A DNA stretch of 64,000 nt. Source: ZC4RG35 sp041747855. GTDB taxonomy: Bacteria > Actinomycetota > Acidimicrobiia > Spongiisociales > ZC4RG35. Shown here one piece after another: positions 8,420 to 18,156 of the stretch. A model generated the notes under the pieces. The model saw nothing but the letters and a program-made list of their open reading frames with translations, was not told the origin of the DNA and ran no database searches. Position numbers and translations under genes: made by a program. The stretch spans positions 1 through 64,000 of the forward strand of contig JBGTEJ010000042.1 in NCBI GenBank assembly GCA_041747855.1. The letters run 5' to 3'. Position 1 is the first letter of the stretch, and every line of letters begins with the position of its first letter.

Positions 8420-11400
8420 CTACAGGATCGCCTTGGGGCCCAACAGTTCCTTGAGCTCTGCGATTAGCGCCGAGCGCGGCTCCACTCGATGCTCGTCTCC
8501 GAACTTCAACACCTTGGTGTCGCCATTGTCCGTCATGTGAAGAAACACGGGAACGGTCCCGGGATGATTGGCCAGGATCACGCGAAGTTGCCCGACCACT
8601 TCGGGGGTCAGTCTCGACGCCGGTGATGCGAGACGTATCGATGCGTCGTCCCGGACCTCCAGCTCCCGAACCTCTCGGACCATCACCTTGATGTCGTCAC
8701 CGCGGTGGTCGAGATGTCCCGAGACGATCAACATCGCATCGTCGACGATGAGCGCCCCGTACTCGTGGACTGTCTTGGGGAATGCGATGCACTCCACAGT
8801 CCCCTCCAGGTCCTCGAGTCCAAAGATCACCATCGGCTCTCCAGCCTTCGTCCACCGCTGCTGTCGGGACGCCACGAGTCCACCCAGAACCAGGGAAGTC
8901 CGGTCAGCCAGATCGTGCAGTTCGCTCATACGGTTCGTGGTGGCTGCCGCTAGGGCGGTGTTCACCGCGAGCAATGGATGATCGGAGACGTAGAGTCCCA
9001 GCATCTCCTTCTCGAATCCGAGCTTGATCTTGGAGGGCCATTCCTGGTGCGGAATCTCGAAATCGGACTGCTGGGTGGCTGGATCGTCGTCTGAGAACAG
9101 CGAGTACTGACCCATGTCCTCGTTACGCCGTCGGGTTACGACAGCCTCCAGGGCATCTTCGTAGGTGAGGGCGAGACCCTTGCGTGGATGCCCGAGCGCA
9201 TCGAAAGCGCCACCCTTGATCAGCGCCTCGACCGTGCGCCGGTTGAGCACCGAGACATCGACCCGGTCGATGAAATCTGCGAACGACTTATACGGTTCGT
9301 CTTCGCGGGCCGCCACGATCTTCTCGACCACGCCCTCCCCGACGTTTCGAATCGCCGAGAGGCCAAATCTGATCCTGCCTTCGTGAACCGTGAAGTCAGT
9401 CTCCGATTCGTTCACATCGGGGACCATCACTTCGATTCCCGTTTGTCGGCACTCGCTGAGGTAGACCGCGGTCTTGTCCTTGTTGGTCTTGGTGGCGGTG
9501 AGCATGGCGGCGAGCAGTTCGGCCGGGTAGTGCGCTTTAAGAAAGGCCGTCTGGTAAGCCACCAGTCCGTATGCGGCGGCATGACTCTTGTTGAACCCGT
9601 AACCCGAGAAGTGCTCGATGAGTTTGAAGATCTCCCTACCCACCACCTCGGGATGGCCCTGGGAGATGCAACCGTCGACGAACTGCTGCTCCTCGGCGGC
9701 CATCACCTCGGGAATCTTCTTCCCCATGGCCTTACGGAGATTCTCACCGTCGGCGAGGGAGTATCCGGCCATCTCTTGGGCGACCATGAGCACTTGCTCC
9801 TGATACACCATGATCTGATAGGTGTCGGCGAGTTTCTCTGAGACCGCCGGGTGGATGTGGGTTATCTCGGCGCGTCCGTTCTTACGATCGGCGTACAGAT
9901 TGTGCATGTTCGCCCCCATCGGCCCCGGTCGGTAAAGGGCAACCAGAGCGATCACATCGTTGAAGCTGTCCGGCACCAACGACCGAATCAACGCCCTCAT
10001 GTTGGTGCCCTCCATCTGGAACACGCCGATGGTGCTCCCCGATGAGAGAAGACGGAAGGTCTTCTCGTCATCGAGCGGAACGTTGTCGATGTCGATTCGC
10101 TCCCCTGTGCTCAACTCGATCAGTTCGAGACAACGGTCGATGACTGAGAGCGTTCGCAGGCCGAGGAAGTCCATCTTCAGGAGACCGAGGTCCTCGATGG
10201 CGTGCATCTCGAACTGGGTCACGGTCTCGGCATCATCGCCCTTCCTCTGGACTGGGATGATCCGGGTCAAGGGCTCTGGTGCAATCACAACCGCCGCGGC
10301 GTGTATCGAGTCCTGACGTCGCAGACCTTCGAGCCCACGGGCCGCGTCAACCACCTCCTTGACCCCGGGATCGGCCTCGTACATCTCCCTGAGACCCTGC
10401 GCATTGGCGTACCAATCGCGCAGTTCGGAATCGGCGTTCCTCGGCGGTGCAACCAAGACCTGATCGAGTGTCGGATCACGACCCAGGATCGAAGGAGGCA
10501 TCGCCTTGGCCACCCGGTCACCGAGGGAGTAGGGGTGGCCCAACACCCTGGCAGCATCACGGATCGCCTGCTTCCCCTTGATAGTCGCAAATGTGATGAT
10601 CTGGGCGACCCGATCCTGACCGTACTTCTCGGCCGCATAGCGAATCACATCGGAGCGATAACGCTCGTCGAAGTCCATGTCGATGTCGGGCATCTGCTTG
10701 CGACCCGGGTTCAGGAAACGCTCGAAGATGAGCCCGTACGCCAGAGGGTCGATGTCGGTGATACGAAGGCAGTACGAGACGATCGAGCCGGCGGCGGAAC
10801 CCCTCCCCGGACCGACACGGATCCCGTTCTCCCGGGCGTATCGGATGAGATCCCAGACGATGAGGAAGTAGGCGGGAAAGCCCATGTCCTCGATGATCTT
10901 GAGTTCGTACTCGACCCGTTCGGAGACCTGGTGTTGGTCTCCATAACGCTCCCTGGCACCGGCCTCGACCAACTTCCGGAGATAAGTGACCTCCGTCTCA
11001 CCCGGGGGGACCGGGAACTGGGGCAGGAGGATGCGCCCGAACTCCATCTCGACTTCGGCGCGTTCGGCTATCCACAGTGTGTTGTCGCAGGCTCCGGGAA
11101 AGTCCGATTCGGGGAACAATCCCCTCATCTCGGCTGCCGTCTTGAGGTAGTGCTCTGTCCCGTGAAAGCGGAGCCGGCCCGGGTCGGTTCGCAGCTTCCC
11201 GGTCTGGATGCACAGCAGGATGTCATGAGTGTCGTGCTCCTCCCGGCGGGTGTAATGGGAGTCGTTGGTGGCGAGGAGTGGAGCATCGATACGACGTGAG
11301 ATGTCGATCAGGTCTCCCATGATCCGACGCTGAGCGTCCATGCCGTGATCCTGGAGCTCGATGAAGAAGTTGTCCCGGCCCAGGATGTCCTGGAACCGTC

Positions 11401-11911
11401 CTGCCGCCTTCAAAGCGGCGTCGAAGTCGCGGACCGTGCCCTTGTTGCCCTCCTCGCTGTGGGCATCAGGTGCCAGCAACTGAGGCACCATGCCCCCGAG
11501 ACACCCGGAGGTGGCGATGATCCCCTCGGCATGCTGGGCCAACAGATCGAAGTCGACCCGTGGCTTCCGGTAGTACCCCTCCATGAAGGCCTTGGAGGAG
11601 ATCTGAAGGAGATTCCGGTATCCGGTCTGGTTCTCGGCCAGGAGGATGGTGTGGAAGAGACGGTCGTCAGCCATCCGGGGCCGGTCGAATCGGGACAGGT
11701 CGGTGAAGTAGGCCTCCATGCCGACGATGGGTTTGATGTCATGCTCCCTGGCGGTCTTGATGAACTCCACCGCCCCATACAGATTGCCGTGATCTGTGAT
11801 CGCGATCGCAGGTTGCCCGTCGGCGGCGGCGGCCGCCACGACATCCTTGATCCGTGCGGCACCGTCGAGAAGTGAGTACTCGGTGTGCAGGTGGAGATGG
11901 GAGAAAGACAC
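8420..11911 (-). CDS. dnaE: DNA polymerase III alpha subunit
   Basis: This 1163-residue replicative polymerase has normal DnaE length. The N-terminal PHP domain starts with HLHTEYSLLDG and includes AITDHGNLYGAV. The polymerase active site has the PDIDMDFDERYRSDVI stretch (paired catalytic Asp), with GPGRGSAAGS upstream and YRPGPMGANMHNLYADR downstream. A helix-hairpin-helix region and a C-terminal OB-fold follow (about 980-1080). The start is GTG, which places HLHTEYS at residue 5. It is divergent from the secreted-protein genes. Confidence 0.97.
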   Translation of the reverse strand: MSFSHLHLHTEYSLLDGAARIKDVVAAAAADGQPAIAITDHGNLYGAVEFIKTAREHDIKPIVGMEAYFTDLSRFDRPRMADDRLFHTILLAENQTGYRNLLQISSKAFMEGYYRKPRVDFDLLAQHAEGIIATSGCLGGMVPQLLAPDAHSEEGNKGTVRDFDAALKAAGRFQDILGRDNFFIELQDHGMDAQRRIMGDLIDISRRIDAPLLATNDSHYTRREEHDTHDILLCIQTGKLRTDPGRLRFHGTEHYLKTAAEMRGLFPESDFPGACDNTLWIAERAEVEMEFGRILLPQFPVPPGETEVTYLRKLVEAGARERYGDQHQVSERVEYELKIIEDMGFPAYFLIVWDLIRYARENGIRVGPGRGSAAGSIVSYCLRITDIDPLAYGLIFERFLNPGRKQMPDIDMDFDERYRSDVIRYAAEKYGQDRVAQIITFATIKGKQAIRDAARVLGHPYSLGDRVAKAMPPSILGRDPTLDQVLVAPPRNADSELRDWYANAQGLREMYEADPGVKEVVDAARGLEGLRRQDSIHAAAVVIAPEPLTRIIPVQRKGDDAETVTQFEMHAIEDLGLLKMDFLGLRTLSVIDRCLELIELSTGERIDIDNVPLDDEKTFRLLSSGSTIGVFQMEGTNMRALIRSLVPDSFNDVIALVALYRPGPMGANMHNLYADRKNGRAEITHIHPAVSEKLADTYQIMVYQEQVLMVAQEMAGYSLADGENLRKAMGKKIPEVMAAEEQQFVDGCISQGHPEVVGREIFKLIEHFSGYGFNKSHAAAYGLVAYQTAFLKAHYPAELLAAMLTATKTNKDKTAVYLSECRQTGIEVMVPDVNESETDFTVHEGRIRFGLSAIRNVGEGVVEKIVAAREDEPYKSFADFIDRVDVSVLNRRTVEALIKGGAFDALGHPRKGLALTYEDALEAVVTRRRNEDMGQYSLFSDDDPATQQSDFEIPHQEWPSKIKLGFEKEMLGLYVSDHPLLAVNTALAAATTNRMSELHDLADRTSLVLGGLVASRQQRWTKAGEPMVIFGLEDLEGTVECIAFPKTVHEYGALIVDDAMLIVSGHLDHRGDDIKVMVREVRELEVRDDASIRLASPASRLTPEVVGQLRVILANHPGTVPVFLHMTDNGDTKVLKFGDEHRVEPRSALIAELKELLGPKAIL

Positions 11912-12037
11912 TGTTCGGGAGGCTCGACTTAGTTACAGACGTGTAGTTCTCGAATCTAACACTGTGGTCAAGCACCGGCCAGAGCGCGAAACCGATACCT
12001 AAATTGGGGCCGTTTCCCTGCCGATACCCAACCGCAG

Positions 12038-12066
12038 TTGATAGGTAGCACCCCCCTAGCTAGCCT
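12038..12066 (+). promoter_or_regulatory. Putative promoter of the LysM-protein operon
   Basis: TTGATA (12038-12043) and TAGCCT (12061-12066) are separated by 17 bases, a good match to the primary-sigma consensus. They are followed by GAGGAAGG (12081-12088), a ribosome site 4 bases before the ATG at 12093. The remaining dnaE-side sequence (11912-12037) shows nothing else clear. Confidence 0.55.
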
Positions 12067-12092
12067 CTGCGACCGGACCTGAGGAAGGTGCA

Positions 12093-15000
12093 ATGACCGG
12101 ACAACGATTGCGGACATGGCTCATCCCGGCACTGGCCACTCTCCTGGTTGGCGGTCTCCTCGGCTGGGTGGTGGAACGACCCGCTGCTTCAGTGGAAACA
12201 CGGACTTCGCTGGGGATAGCGGGGGTCGTTGTCTCCTTGAGCCGACCGGGCGGTGTCGAGGGTGCGGTGATGGCAGGCTTTCCGACTCCCCTCGATGTTG
12301 AAGTCATCTCGGCCGCTCCGGTGACTGAAATCGAACTGCGTGCCGGTGCCACAGTCATCGACAGAGTCATCCTCGACGAGCCACTTTCAGCCTTCACCGC
12401 AACGCTCCGCTGGGCACCTGACGAAGGTCTGCATGTACTCACCGCCCAGGTCTTCACAACCGATGGCCGTTCCGGATACTCCAACCCACTCAACCTGTTC
12501 GCCACCGACATCGCCGACGGGCTTTACGCATTGGTCGAAGCCACCGCAGAGGATGGGGACACCCTCGACTCCATTGCAACGGCTTTCCAGGTCGAGGTTG
12601 GACACCTCGAAGCCACCAACGAGGGCATGGCGCGAGACCAGCCAATCCCAGCGGGCACCACGGTGCAAGTGCCGATCGTGTTTGCCGACCTTCCGGCCGG
12701 GACTGCGACCGGCTCACCGTTCCCATCCGAAGTCCAGGCACTTCTCGATGAGGCAGGACCGGAACCCACAGAGACGCCGCCACTCCCCGACTCGGTGGTC
12801 GCCTCCGATCAACCTTCGATGGATGTAGAAGTCTCGGTCGCCGGTTGCGTGGCCACTGTGGAGTTCGACACCGACGGGCTCGAGGGAGATGTCGGTTTGG
12901 TTCGTATTCACCAACCATCCCCCAACCGGATTCCTGTCGATCTTGAGATGGACGGCTCCATGGCCAAGGCTTCTCACCCTCTCGGTGCTGGTGTCTACGA
13001 CTACCTCGTCGAGTTGACGACGGGTGGCTCCCGACGTCTCGTCGGTTCCGCCAGGGCATTCATCGAAGAGCCCTGCGGTGGGACATGGACCGGGCCGGGG
13101 AAGATCGTCGATGGAGTCCTCTTCCTCGACGATGAGACCATCCAGGCTGCATACGTCTACCTGTCCACCGGGGAAGACCGCTGGGGCAGAGCACCGGGCA
13201 CCGACCAGACAGCCGTGCCTCGGGGAAACCGGGGCGGTTTCGATCTCAACGGCCATCTCCCCTATCTGGGCGACGGAACTCTGGACGTCGAAGTCTGGGG
13301 TTGGGGCCTGGAAGGTCTTCAATTGGTGGGCAACCTGGAGTTCCAACCGGCACCGGGAGTCGACACCTCCGATGCCCTGGGTGGGGGAAGGGTCACGCTT
13401 TGGTGGATCGAGAATGCCAACGGTCGCTCGGAGGACAACCTCGACATATCTGAGGGGCTCGTCACTTCAGGTCTGGTGACCGATCACGCCACCACCCTCT
13501 CTTTCCGATGGGCCTCTGGAATCAAGCCAGTTACCCACGTTGTTTGGCAGGTCTTCCCCGACGCACCACCTTCGGATCCGTCCAAGATTGCACCTGCCGG
13601 AGTCCTGGTCCAGGGAACTTCCGAAAACGAAACCCCGGGTGTGCCGGGGGCCGTGTTCACAGTAGATCTCGCCGCATTGATGGCCCCCTGGTATCAGACC
13701 GCAGAGGTCTATACCCCAAGTGCCGCCGAGGTGACGACCGGCACCACCTCCCCACATTCACCGGTCCTCCAGAACCTCAACATCACCACCCATGATGAGG
13801 CGGCAGAGGCCGCTGGTGGAGTTGCCGGCCCGGCGAACTATCTCCTTTGGGGTGGTTCGTCCGCCAACCAGGTTCCGAGCCTCGACATCCCACTATCCCC
13901 CGACTACGACGCCATAGCCCAAGCAGCCGGTGGGAAGTCGATCAATGTCGAAGGTCTCGGCACCATCAAGGTGTCACCCCCAAAACCGACTTCCCTCTTC
14001 GTCAGGGCGATCGCCTTCTCCGGCGACCAGTACCTGGGGGTCGCATCCAACTACGTGAACATCCTGCTCGAGGAGGTACTCGTCATCGAGGACTTGACCC
14101 CGCAGCAGGGGTCCTACGAGCTCGAGATCGAGGTGGAACCACTGTTCGCTGCTGACCTGAGCAAGGAGTATTGCGTCGACATCGTCGGCTGGGACTCCGA
14201 GGCCATCCTTGCCAACTATGACGACCCTGCATGGCAAAACGCCTGGGCGCGCTGGGCCTGGTACTTCGAGAAGATGGGTCAGGACTCCCCGATCTGCGCA
14301 GGATGCTTCGTCTTCGATGGCAACCAGGGTTTCAAGATCGGGCATCAGGAGTGCTCGTGGGAGGACAGCTGTCCGACGGGACTCGGGCCCTTCTGCGACT
14401 TCGTCGACATGGCCATCGCGATCTACGACTGGGGTGTCAACGCATTCAACGACGTCAAAGGGTGGGTGGTCGACGTGGTAGTCGCCATCAGCGGGTGCAA
14501 ACATGTCGGAGGGGTTTTCAGTAGCGACAAGGAGGGCGTCGCCAAGGTCTGCGACGGTATCGCAGCCGTGGCAGTCAACGTCGCCCTCATGTATCTGGGC
14601 ATTCCCCCAAGCTTCCCATCTTCCGAGGAGTTGATCGCAACGGCCAAAGGAGACGTGGAACAATGGCTGGTCAGCATGGCCGAGCAATACGGGGTCCCAT
14701 GCGACGAGCTGTCCACTCTCGACGAGTTCGTGGATCTAAAGGGATACACCTGTGAGGAGATGGCCAACTACATCGTCGAGCAGTCAATCGAGGCCATCGC
14801 CAGCTCGTTCACATCCCAAGCGCAAGCGGGCCTCAACTTCCCCGCCGGGTACGTGGTAGCCCCCTCGGCCGCTGGCAGGCTCTCGCCGGCCACAGTGGAA
14901 GTCACGGTTCGGACCACGGAGAATTCCCCGGCCCATCTCACCATGTGCCCCGCCAACCTCCAGCTTTGGACTTCGTGGAAACCCAAGATCGCCCCACCCT

Positions 15001-15419
15001 TTAGCCCGCAGCCACCCGGGCAAGCAGGCTTCTGGGCCAACTTCAAAGCACCGTCTGCGGGACCCGCCGGGTCACTGGTCTACTCACTGGTGCCCTGGGG
15101 GAACTACACCGGCACCCCCTTCCAGCCGGTGACTTTCATGCTCCCCCAACCCGATTCCGCCCGAGCCGGCAACGAGGCAACGGTCACAGTCAACCTCGGA
15201 GTCGCAAACGAGTACACCACCGCCATGCTGTGGAGCGGCAGGCCACACAGCGCCTACATCAGCGGCTTCGAGTGGCGTGCTTCGGACATCAACAGGGCGC
15301 ATCTCATCGGTCACACCGGAGCCTCCGTCCACGCCTGGGTGTCGAGCTCATGTGCGGGTTTCGCCGGCGACGACTCGATCGTTCTACCACACGGATTCTG
15401 GTCGTTATGGGACCAATAG
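12093..15419 (+). CDS. Large exported LysM-domain, Cys-rich protein of unknown function
   Basis: A 1108-residue protein with an N-terminal signal anchor (hydrophobic about 8-26). A LysM-like domain lies at about 147-195 (GDTLDSIATAF, then PIPAGTTVQVPI), suggesting binding to peptidoglycan. Regions around 50-140 and 245-325 look like beta-sandwich modules. About 690-905 is Cys-rich with several C-x2-C or closely spaced Cys (for example SPICAGCFVF and WEDSCPTGLG) and helical segments. The C-terminus (about 920-1108) is again beta-rich. I recognise no enzyme motif. It overlaps the next gene by 13 bases, so the two are coupled. It may be a lineage-specific envelope protein. Confidence 0.75.
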   Translation: MTGQRLRTWLIPALATLLVGGLLGWVVERPAASVETRTSLGIAGVVVSLSRPGGVEGAVMAGFPTPLDVEVISAAPVTEIELRAGATVIDRVILDEPLSAFTATLRWAPDEGLHVLTAQVFTTDGRSGYSNPLNLFATDIADGLYALVEATAEDGDTLDSIATAFQVEVGHLEATNEGMARDQPIPAGTTVQVPIVFADLPAGTATGSPFPSEVQALLDEAGPEPTETPPLPDSVVASDQPSMDVEVSVAGCVATVEFDTDGLEGDVGLVRIHQPSPNRIPVDLEMDGSMAKASHPLGAGVYDYLVELTTGGSRRLVGSARAFIEEPCGGTWTGPGKIVDGVLFLDDETIQAAYVYLSTGEDRWGRAPGTDQTAVPRGNRGGFDLNGHLPYLGDGTLDVEVWGWGLEGLQLVGNLEFQPAPGVDTSDALGGGRVTLWWIENANGRSEDNLDISEGLVTSGLVTDHATTLSFRWASGIKPVTHVVWQVFPDAPPSDPSKIAPAGVLVQGTSENETPGVPGAVFTVDLAALMAPWYQTAEVYTPSAAEVTTGTTSPHSPVLQNLNITTHDEAAEAAGGVAGPANYLLWGGSSANQVPSLDIPLSPDYDAIAQAAGGKSINVEGLGTIKVSPPKPTSLFVRAIAFSGDQYLGVASNYVNILLEEVLVIEDLTPQQGSYELEIEVEPLFAADLSKEYCVDIVGWDSEAILANYDDPAWQNAWARWAWYFEKMGQDSPICAGCFVFDGNQGFKIGHQECSWEDSCPTGLGPFCDFVDMAIAIYDWGVNAFNDVKGWVVDVVVAISGCKHVGGVFSSDKEGVAKVCDGIAAVAVNVALMYLGIPPSFPSSEELIATAKGDVEQWLVSMAEQYGVPCDELSTLDEFVDLKGYTCEEMANYIVEQSIEAIASSFTSQAQAGLNFPAGYVVAPSAAGRLSPATVEVTVRTTENSPAHLTMCPANLQLWTSWKPKIAPPFSPQPPGQAGFWANFKAPSAGPAGSLVYSLVPWGNYTGTPFQPVTFMLPQPDSARAGNEATVTVNLGVANEYTTAMLWSGRPHSAYISGFEWRASDINRAHLIGHTGASVHAWVSSSCAGFAGDDSIVLPHGFWSLWDQ

Positions 15420-16285
15420 CGATAGCAATACGCGTCGTCTCGGCCCTGTTACTCGGTGTCGGAGGGTTCCTCCTGGTCAGAGCGATCACCAATCCCGAAC
15501 CGGTCGCACTGGCCGACTCCGGGTCAGCAGCCTGGATCGACGCACCACTAGATGGAACCGAACTGACGCCAGCTGCGGTTCATGTGACCGGGCATGGGAC
15601 CGACCCTTCCGGTGTGGTCAGGCTGACACTCCTGATAGACGGGACCCCGTCACAGAGCCTGGACACTTCCGGGGCAGCCATCGAGACGGGACACTTCGCG
15701 TGGCAGGCAACGCCCGGGACCCATCAGCTGGTGCTCCTCTCCCTGGGGGCTTCAGGAACCGAGGCGTCATCGGCGCCAATCGTCATCACCGTCCTCGACC
15801 GGATGCCCGAAATCGAAGATCCCACCACCACCCAACCTGAAGTGACCACCACCACATCACTCGACGGGACCACGACGACGGTGCCGCCCACCACCACGCC
15901 GACAACCACACCTCCGACAACCACACCGCCGTCAACCAGCCCGCCCACCACCTCACCGCCGTCAACCAGCCCGCCCACCACCACCTGTCCGCTTTCCGCT
16001 CCCACCTTGGTCAGTCCCCCGGATGGATTCGTCACCTCTCCATTCGTCCCGGCCCCACCCCTCACCTGGTCCTACAACGGCTGTCCAGTGAACCAGTTCG
16101 TCATCGAACTGGCCCGCAACAACACCTTCACCGAGGGGCTACAGACCCAGACCTTCCCGTCCTCCACCTTCGAATGGAACGTGGTGAACGGCCTGGCTCA
16201 GGGCCAGTGGTACTGGAGAGTTCGAGGGTTCAACAGGCCTATGACGGGCCCTTGGTCTTCTACCTGGGGCTTCATCAAGGGTTGA
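15407..16285 (+). CDS. Exported Ig-like/FN3-like protein with Thr-Pro linker
   Basis: A 292-residue protein. Residues about 5-27 form a signal anchor. An Ig-like module (about 41-130) has the AWIDAPLDGTELTPAAVHV pattern seen in bacterial surface Ig domains. A low-complexity Thr/Pro linker (about 140-190) follows, then an FN3-like C-terminal domain (SAPTLVSPPDGFVTSP to PWSSTWGF) with two Cys. The layout is typical of a wall-spanning, possibly glycosylated stalk protein. The ATG at 15407 is used because it gives the signal anchor; it lies within the end of the preceding gene, implying translational coupling. Confidence 0.75.
   Translation: MGPIAIAIRVVSALLLGVGGFLLVRAITNPEPVALADSGSAAWIDAPLDGTELTPAAVHVTGHGTDPSGVVRLTLLIDGTPSQSLDTSGAAIETGHFAWQATPGTHQLVLLSLGASGTEASSAPIVITVLDRMPEIEDPTTTQPEVTTTTSLDGTTTTVPPTTTPTTTPPTTTPPSTSPPTTSPPSTSPPTTTCPLSAPTLVSPPDGFVTSPFVPAPPLTWSYNGCPVNQFVIELARNNTFTEGLQTQTFPSSTFEWNVVNGLAQGQWYWRVRGFNRPMTGPWSSTWGFIKG
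15924..15982 (+). repeat. 30-base-period tandem repeat encoding the Thr/Pro/Ser linker
   Basis: A 29-base segment beginning CACCGCCGTCAACCAGCCCG at 15924 recurs 30 bases later at 15954. It encodes PPSTSPPTT-type units inside the Thr-Pro linker. Slippage could change linker length between strains. Confidence 0.8.
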
Positions 16286-16321
16286 GCTGGTCGACTGAGA
16301 CAACTCCTGTCCCGCGTGGGA

Positions 16322-17200
16322 TCAGATCAGCACGAGAATGGCGGCAAGGGCGGCTACTGCGAACGCCGCCAGAGCCCGCACCTGCGTGGCGTTGGGGCCC
16401 TTGATGCGGGACCAAATCTCACCGATCACGAATCCGGTCATCAGACCCCCGAGGTGTGCCTCCCAAGCGATACCCGGGATCAGGAACGGGATGGCCGCGT
16501 TCACCGCCAACAGAAAACCGATCTGGCGGAGAAGGGCCCGTCCGGACATGGTGTTCCGGCGTCGGACTGCCCAGTTCAGCCAGATTCCGAAAAGACCGAA
16601 GATGGCACCCGAAGCTCCTACCGCCAGGGAGACGGGGTCGCCGAGGTAGAAGAAGAAGACTCCACCCATTCCCGCCGATGCCAGGTAGAGCCCCACAAAC
16701 GGCCAGGTCCCGACACCACGTTCCACTTGTGGACCGAGAACCCAAAGCGCCCACATGTTGAAGAGGATGTGCATGAGGGAGGCGTGCAAGAGAACAGGTG
16801 TGAAGATTCGCCACCACTCCCCTGCGGCCACTGCGTTGTTCGCCTGGGCCAATGCCGAGAACAGCTCGGTCCTGAGGGATGGCGAGAGCGAGCCCACGAA
16901 GAAGGCCACCGCGACGGCGATGAAGAGTCGGGTTGCGGGTGGGGCGAGATTTCGACTTCTGGGCCCGGTGGGTATCACCTTTTGGGTCCCCTCGCTGCGG
17001 ATGCAGTCGGGACAACGCTGCCCAACGGTGGCGTCGATCGAACAGGCAGCACATATCGGTTTGTCGCACCGGCTACAAGTCAGGAGGGTGTGACGTTCCG
17101 GGTGTCGGTAGCAAACCGGGGCGGTCGTGTGCTCTGTGGTTGGATCCTGGGTCACTCTCCTACGGTAATCCCTTCCGGTGCAAAGGCCCTGAGCCACCAT
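16322..17200 (-). CDS. Rhomboid-family intramembrane protease with N-terminal B-box-like zinc finger
   Basis: A 292-residue protein. Residues about 28-65 carry paired Cys/His (CYRH, CSRC, CAAC, CPDC) in a B-box-like zinc-binding pattern. The rhomboid domain follows, with six or more helices. The catalytic Ser is in GASGAIFG, the catalytic His in WEAHLGGLMTGF, and the helix-2 signature is HILFNMWALW. It probably cleaves membrane proteins in the bilayer. The start is uncertain: the ATG at 17200 adds about 15 residues compared with an in-frame GTG at 17155 that sits right after GGAGA. Confidence 0.9.
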   Translation of the reverse strand: MVAQGLCTGRDYRRRVTQDPTTEHTTAPVCYRHPERHTLLTCSRCDKPICAACSIDATVGQRCPDCIRSEGTQKVIPTGPRSRNLAPPATRLFIAVAVAFFVGSLSPSLRTELFSALAQANNAVAAGEWWRIFTPVLLHASLMHILFNMWALWVLGPQVERGVGTWPFVGLYLASAGMGGVFFFYLGDPVSLAVGASGAIFGLFGIWLNWAVRRRNTMSGRALLRQIGFLLAVNAAIPFLIPGIAWEAHLGGLMTGFVIGEIWSRIKGPNATQVRALAAFAVAALAAILVLI

Positions 17201-17226
17201 GACCTCACCTGGCCCGCCACGAGATG

Positions 17227-18156
17227 TCAGGGCGGCACGAGGTCTCCCAGCACCCCTCTCAAATCATCAGGGAGGGGACTCGAGACCGTTGTCGGGACCT
17301 CGGTGCGGGGATGGGCGAATGTGACCTGTGCTGCGTGGAGAAAGATTCGAGGGGAGGTGAACCTGCGTGGTCTGAAGCCGTAGACGGGATCACCCACCAC
17401 TGGGTGGCCGACGGCATCGAGGTGGACCCGAATCTGATGGGTTCTGCCGGTTTCCAGATTCACCTCGAGCAGAGTGCAATCCTGGGAAGCGAAGCTCTCC
17501 AACACCTGGTAGTGGGTCCTTGCCGGTTTCCCGTCGCGGCTGACTGCTCGCAGCATGGGGCGGGCGGGGTCCCGACCGATCGGGGCATCTATCGTCCCGG
17601 TGGCTGCCTCGAATATCCCATGAGCCAGGGCTGTGTAAACACGCTTGATCTCACGTCTCTTCAGTCGTTGCTGCAGGATCTCGAGTGACCGGACCGTCCG
17701 GGCCACGATCAGAACTCCAGATGTATCCTTGTCCAGACGGTGGACAAGTCCCCAGCGACCCGGATCGCCGACACTCTCCAGCTCGGGGAACCGGTAAAGG
17801 AGACCTGCCGCAAGAGTTCCACCCACCCGTCCCGCGCCCGGATGCACTACCACGCCCGCCGGTTTGTCGACCACGATCACCTCAGTGTCCTCGTATAGGA
17901 CCTCGAATTCGACAGGCTCAGCACGCGCTTCAACCGGCGAGTAGGGCTGTGGCGAGGACAAAATGGACCCTTGGGTCACCCTGTCTGAGCTCCTGGCGTG
18001 CACACCGTTGATGGTGACACCCCGCTCGACCAGTCCTGAAGAGACCCCACGACTAACCCCCATCAGTAACGCCAGGGCCTTGTCGAGACGAGTCCCGTCG
18101 AGTTCTGGGGGGACTATGAACTCGCTCGCTGGGTCTCGGGCTTCCTGGTCCGCCAT
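17227..18156 (-). CDS. rluD: RluA/RluD-family rRNA pseudouridine synthase
   Basis: A 309-residue protein with an N-terminal S4-like RNA-binding region (about 20-80, LDKALALLMG) and the pseudouridine synthase catalytic domain. The catalytic Asp is in GLVHRLDKDTSGVLIVA (motif HRLDKxTSG), with VVDKPAGVVVHPG upstream and GRTHQIRVHL downstream. It isomerises uridines in 23S rRNA (helix 69 in E. coli RluD); the exact site here is unproven. Its first 43 bases lie inside lspA, a conserved neighbour in actinobacteria. Confidence 0.93.
   Translation of the reverse strand: MADQEARDPASEFIVPPELDGTRLDKALALLMGVSRGVSSGLVERGVTINGVHARSSDRVTQGSILSSPQPYSPVEARAEPVEFEVLYEDTEVIVVDKPAGVVVHPGAGRVGGTLAAGLLYRFPELESVGDPGRWGLVHRLDKDTSGVLIVARTVRSLEILQQRLKRREIKRVYTALAHGIFEAATGTIDAPIGRDPARPMLRAVSRDGKPARTHYQVLESFASQDCTLLEVNLETGRTHQIRVHLDAVGHPVVGDPVYGFRPRRFTSPRIFLHAAQVTFAHPRTEVPTTVSSPLPDDLRGVLGDLVPP

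Noticed and set aside
10202..11299. Long open frame of 365 codons antisense to dnaE
   Set aside because: It is a reverse-strand shadow of high-GC coding sequence; the dnaE frame is unmistakable and the antisense product has no motif.
15840..15990. Short repeats that could suggest a CRISPR array
   Set aside because: They are in-frame Thr/Pro codon repeats without unique spacers.
16316..17383. Long plus-strand open frame of 355 codons opposite the rhomboid gene
   Set aside because: It has a low-complexity, charge-rich composition typical of antisense frames and overlaps two recognised genes.
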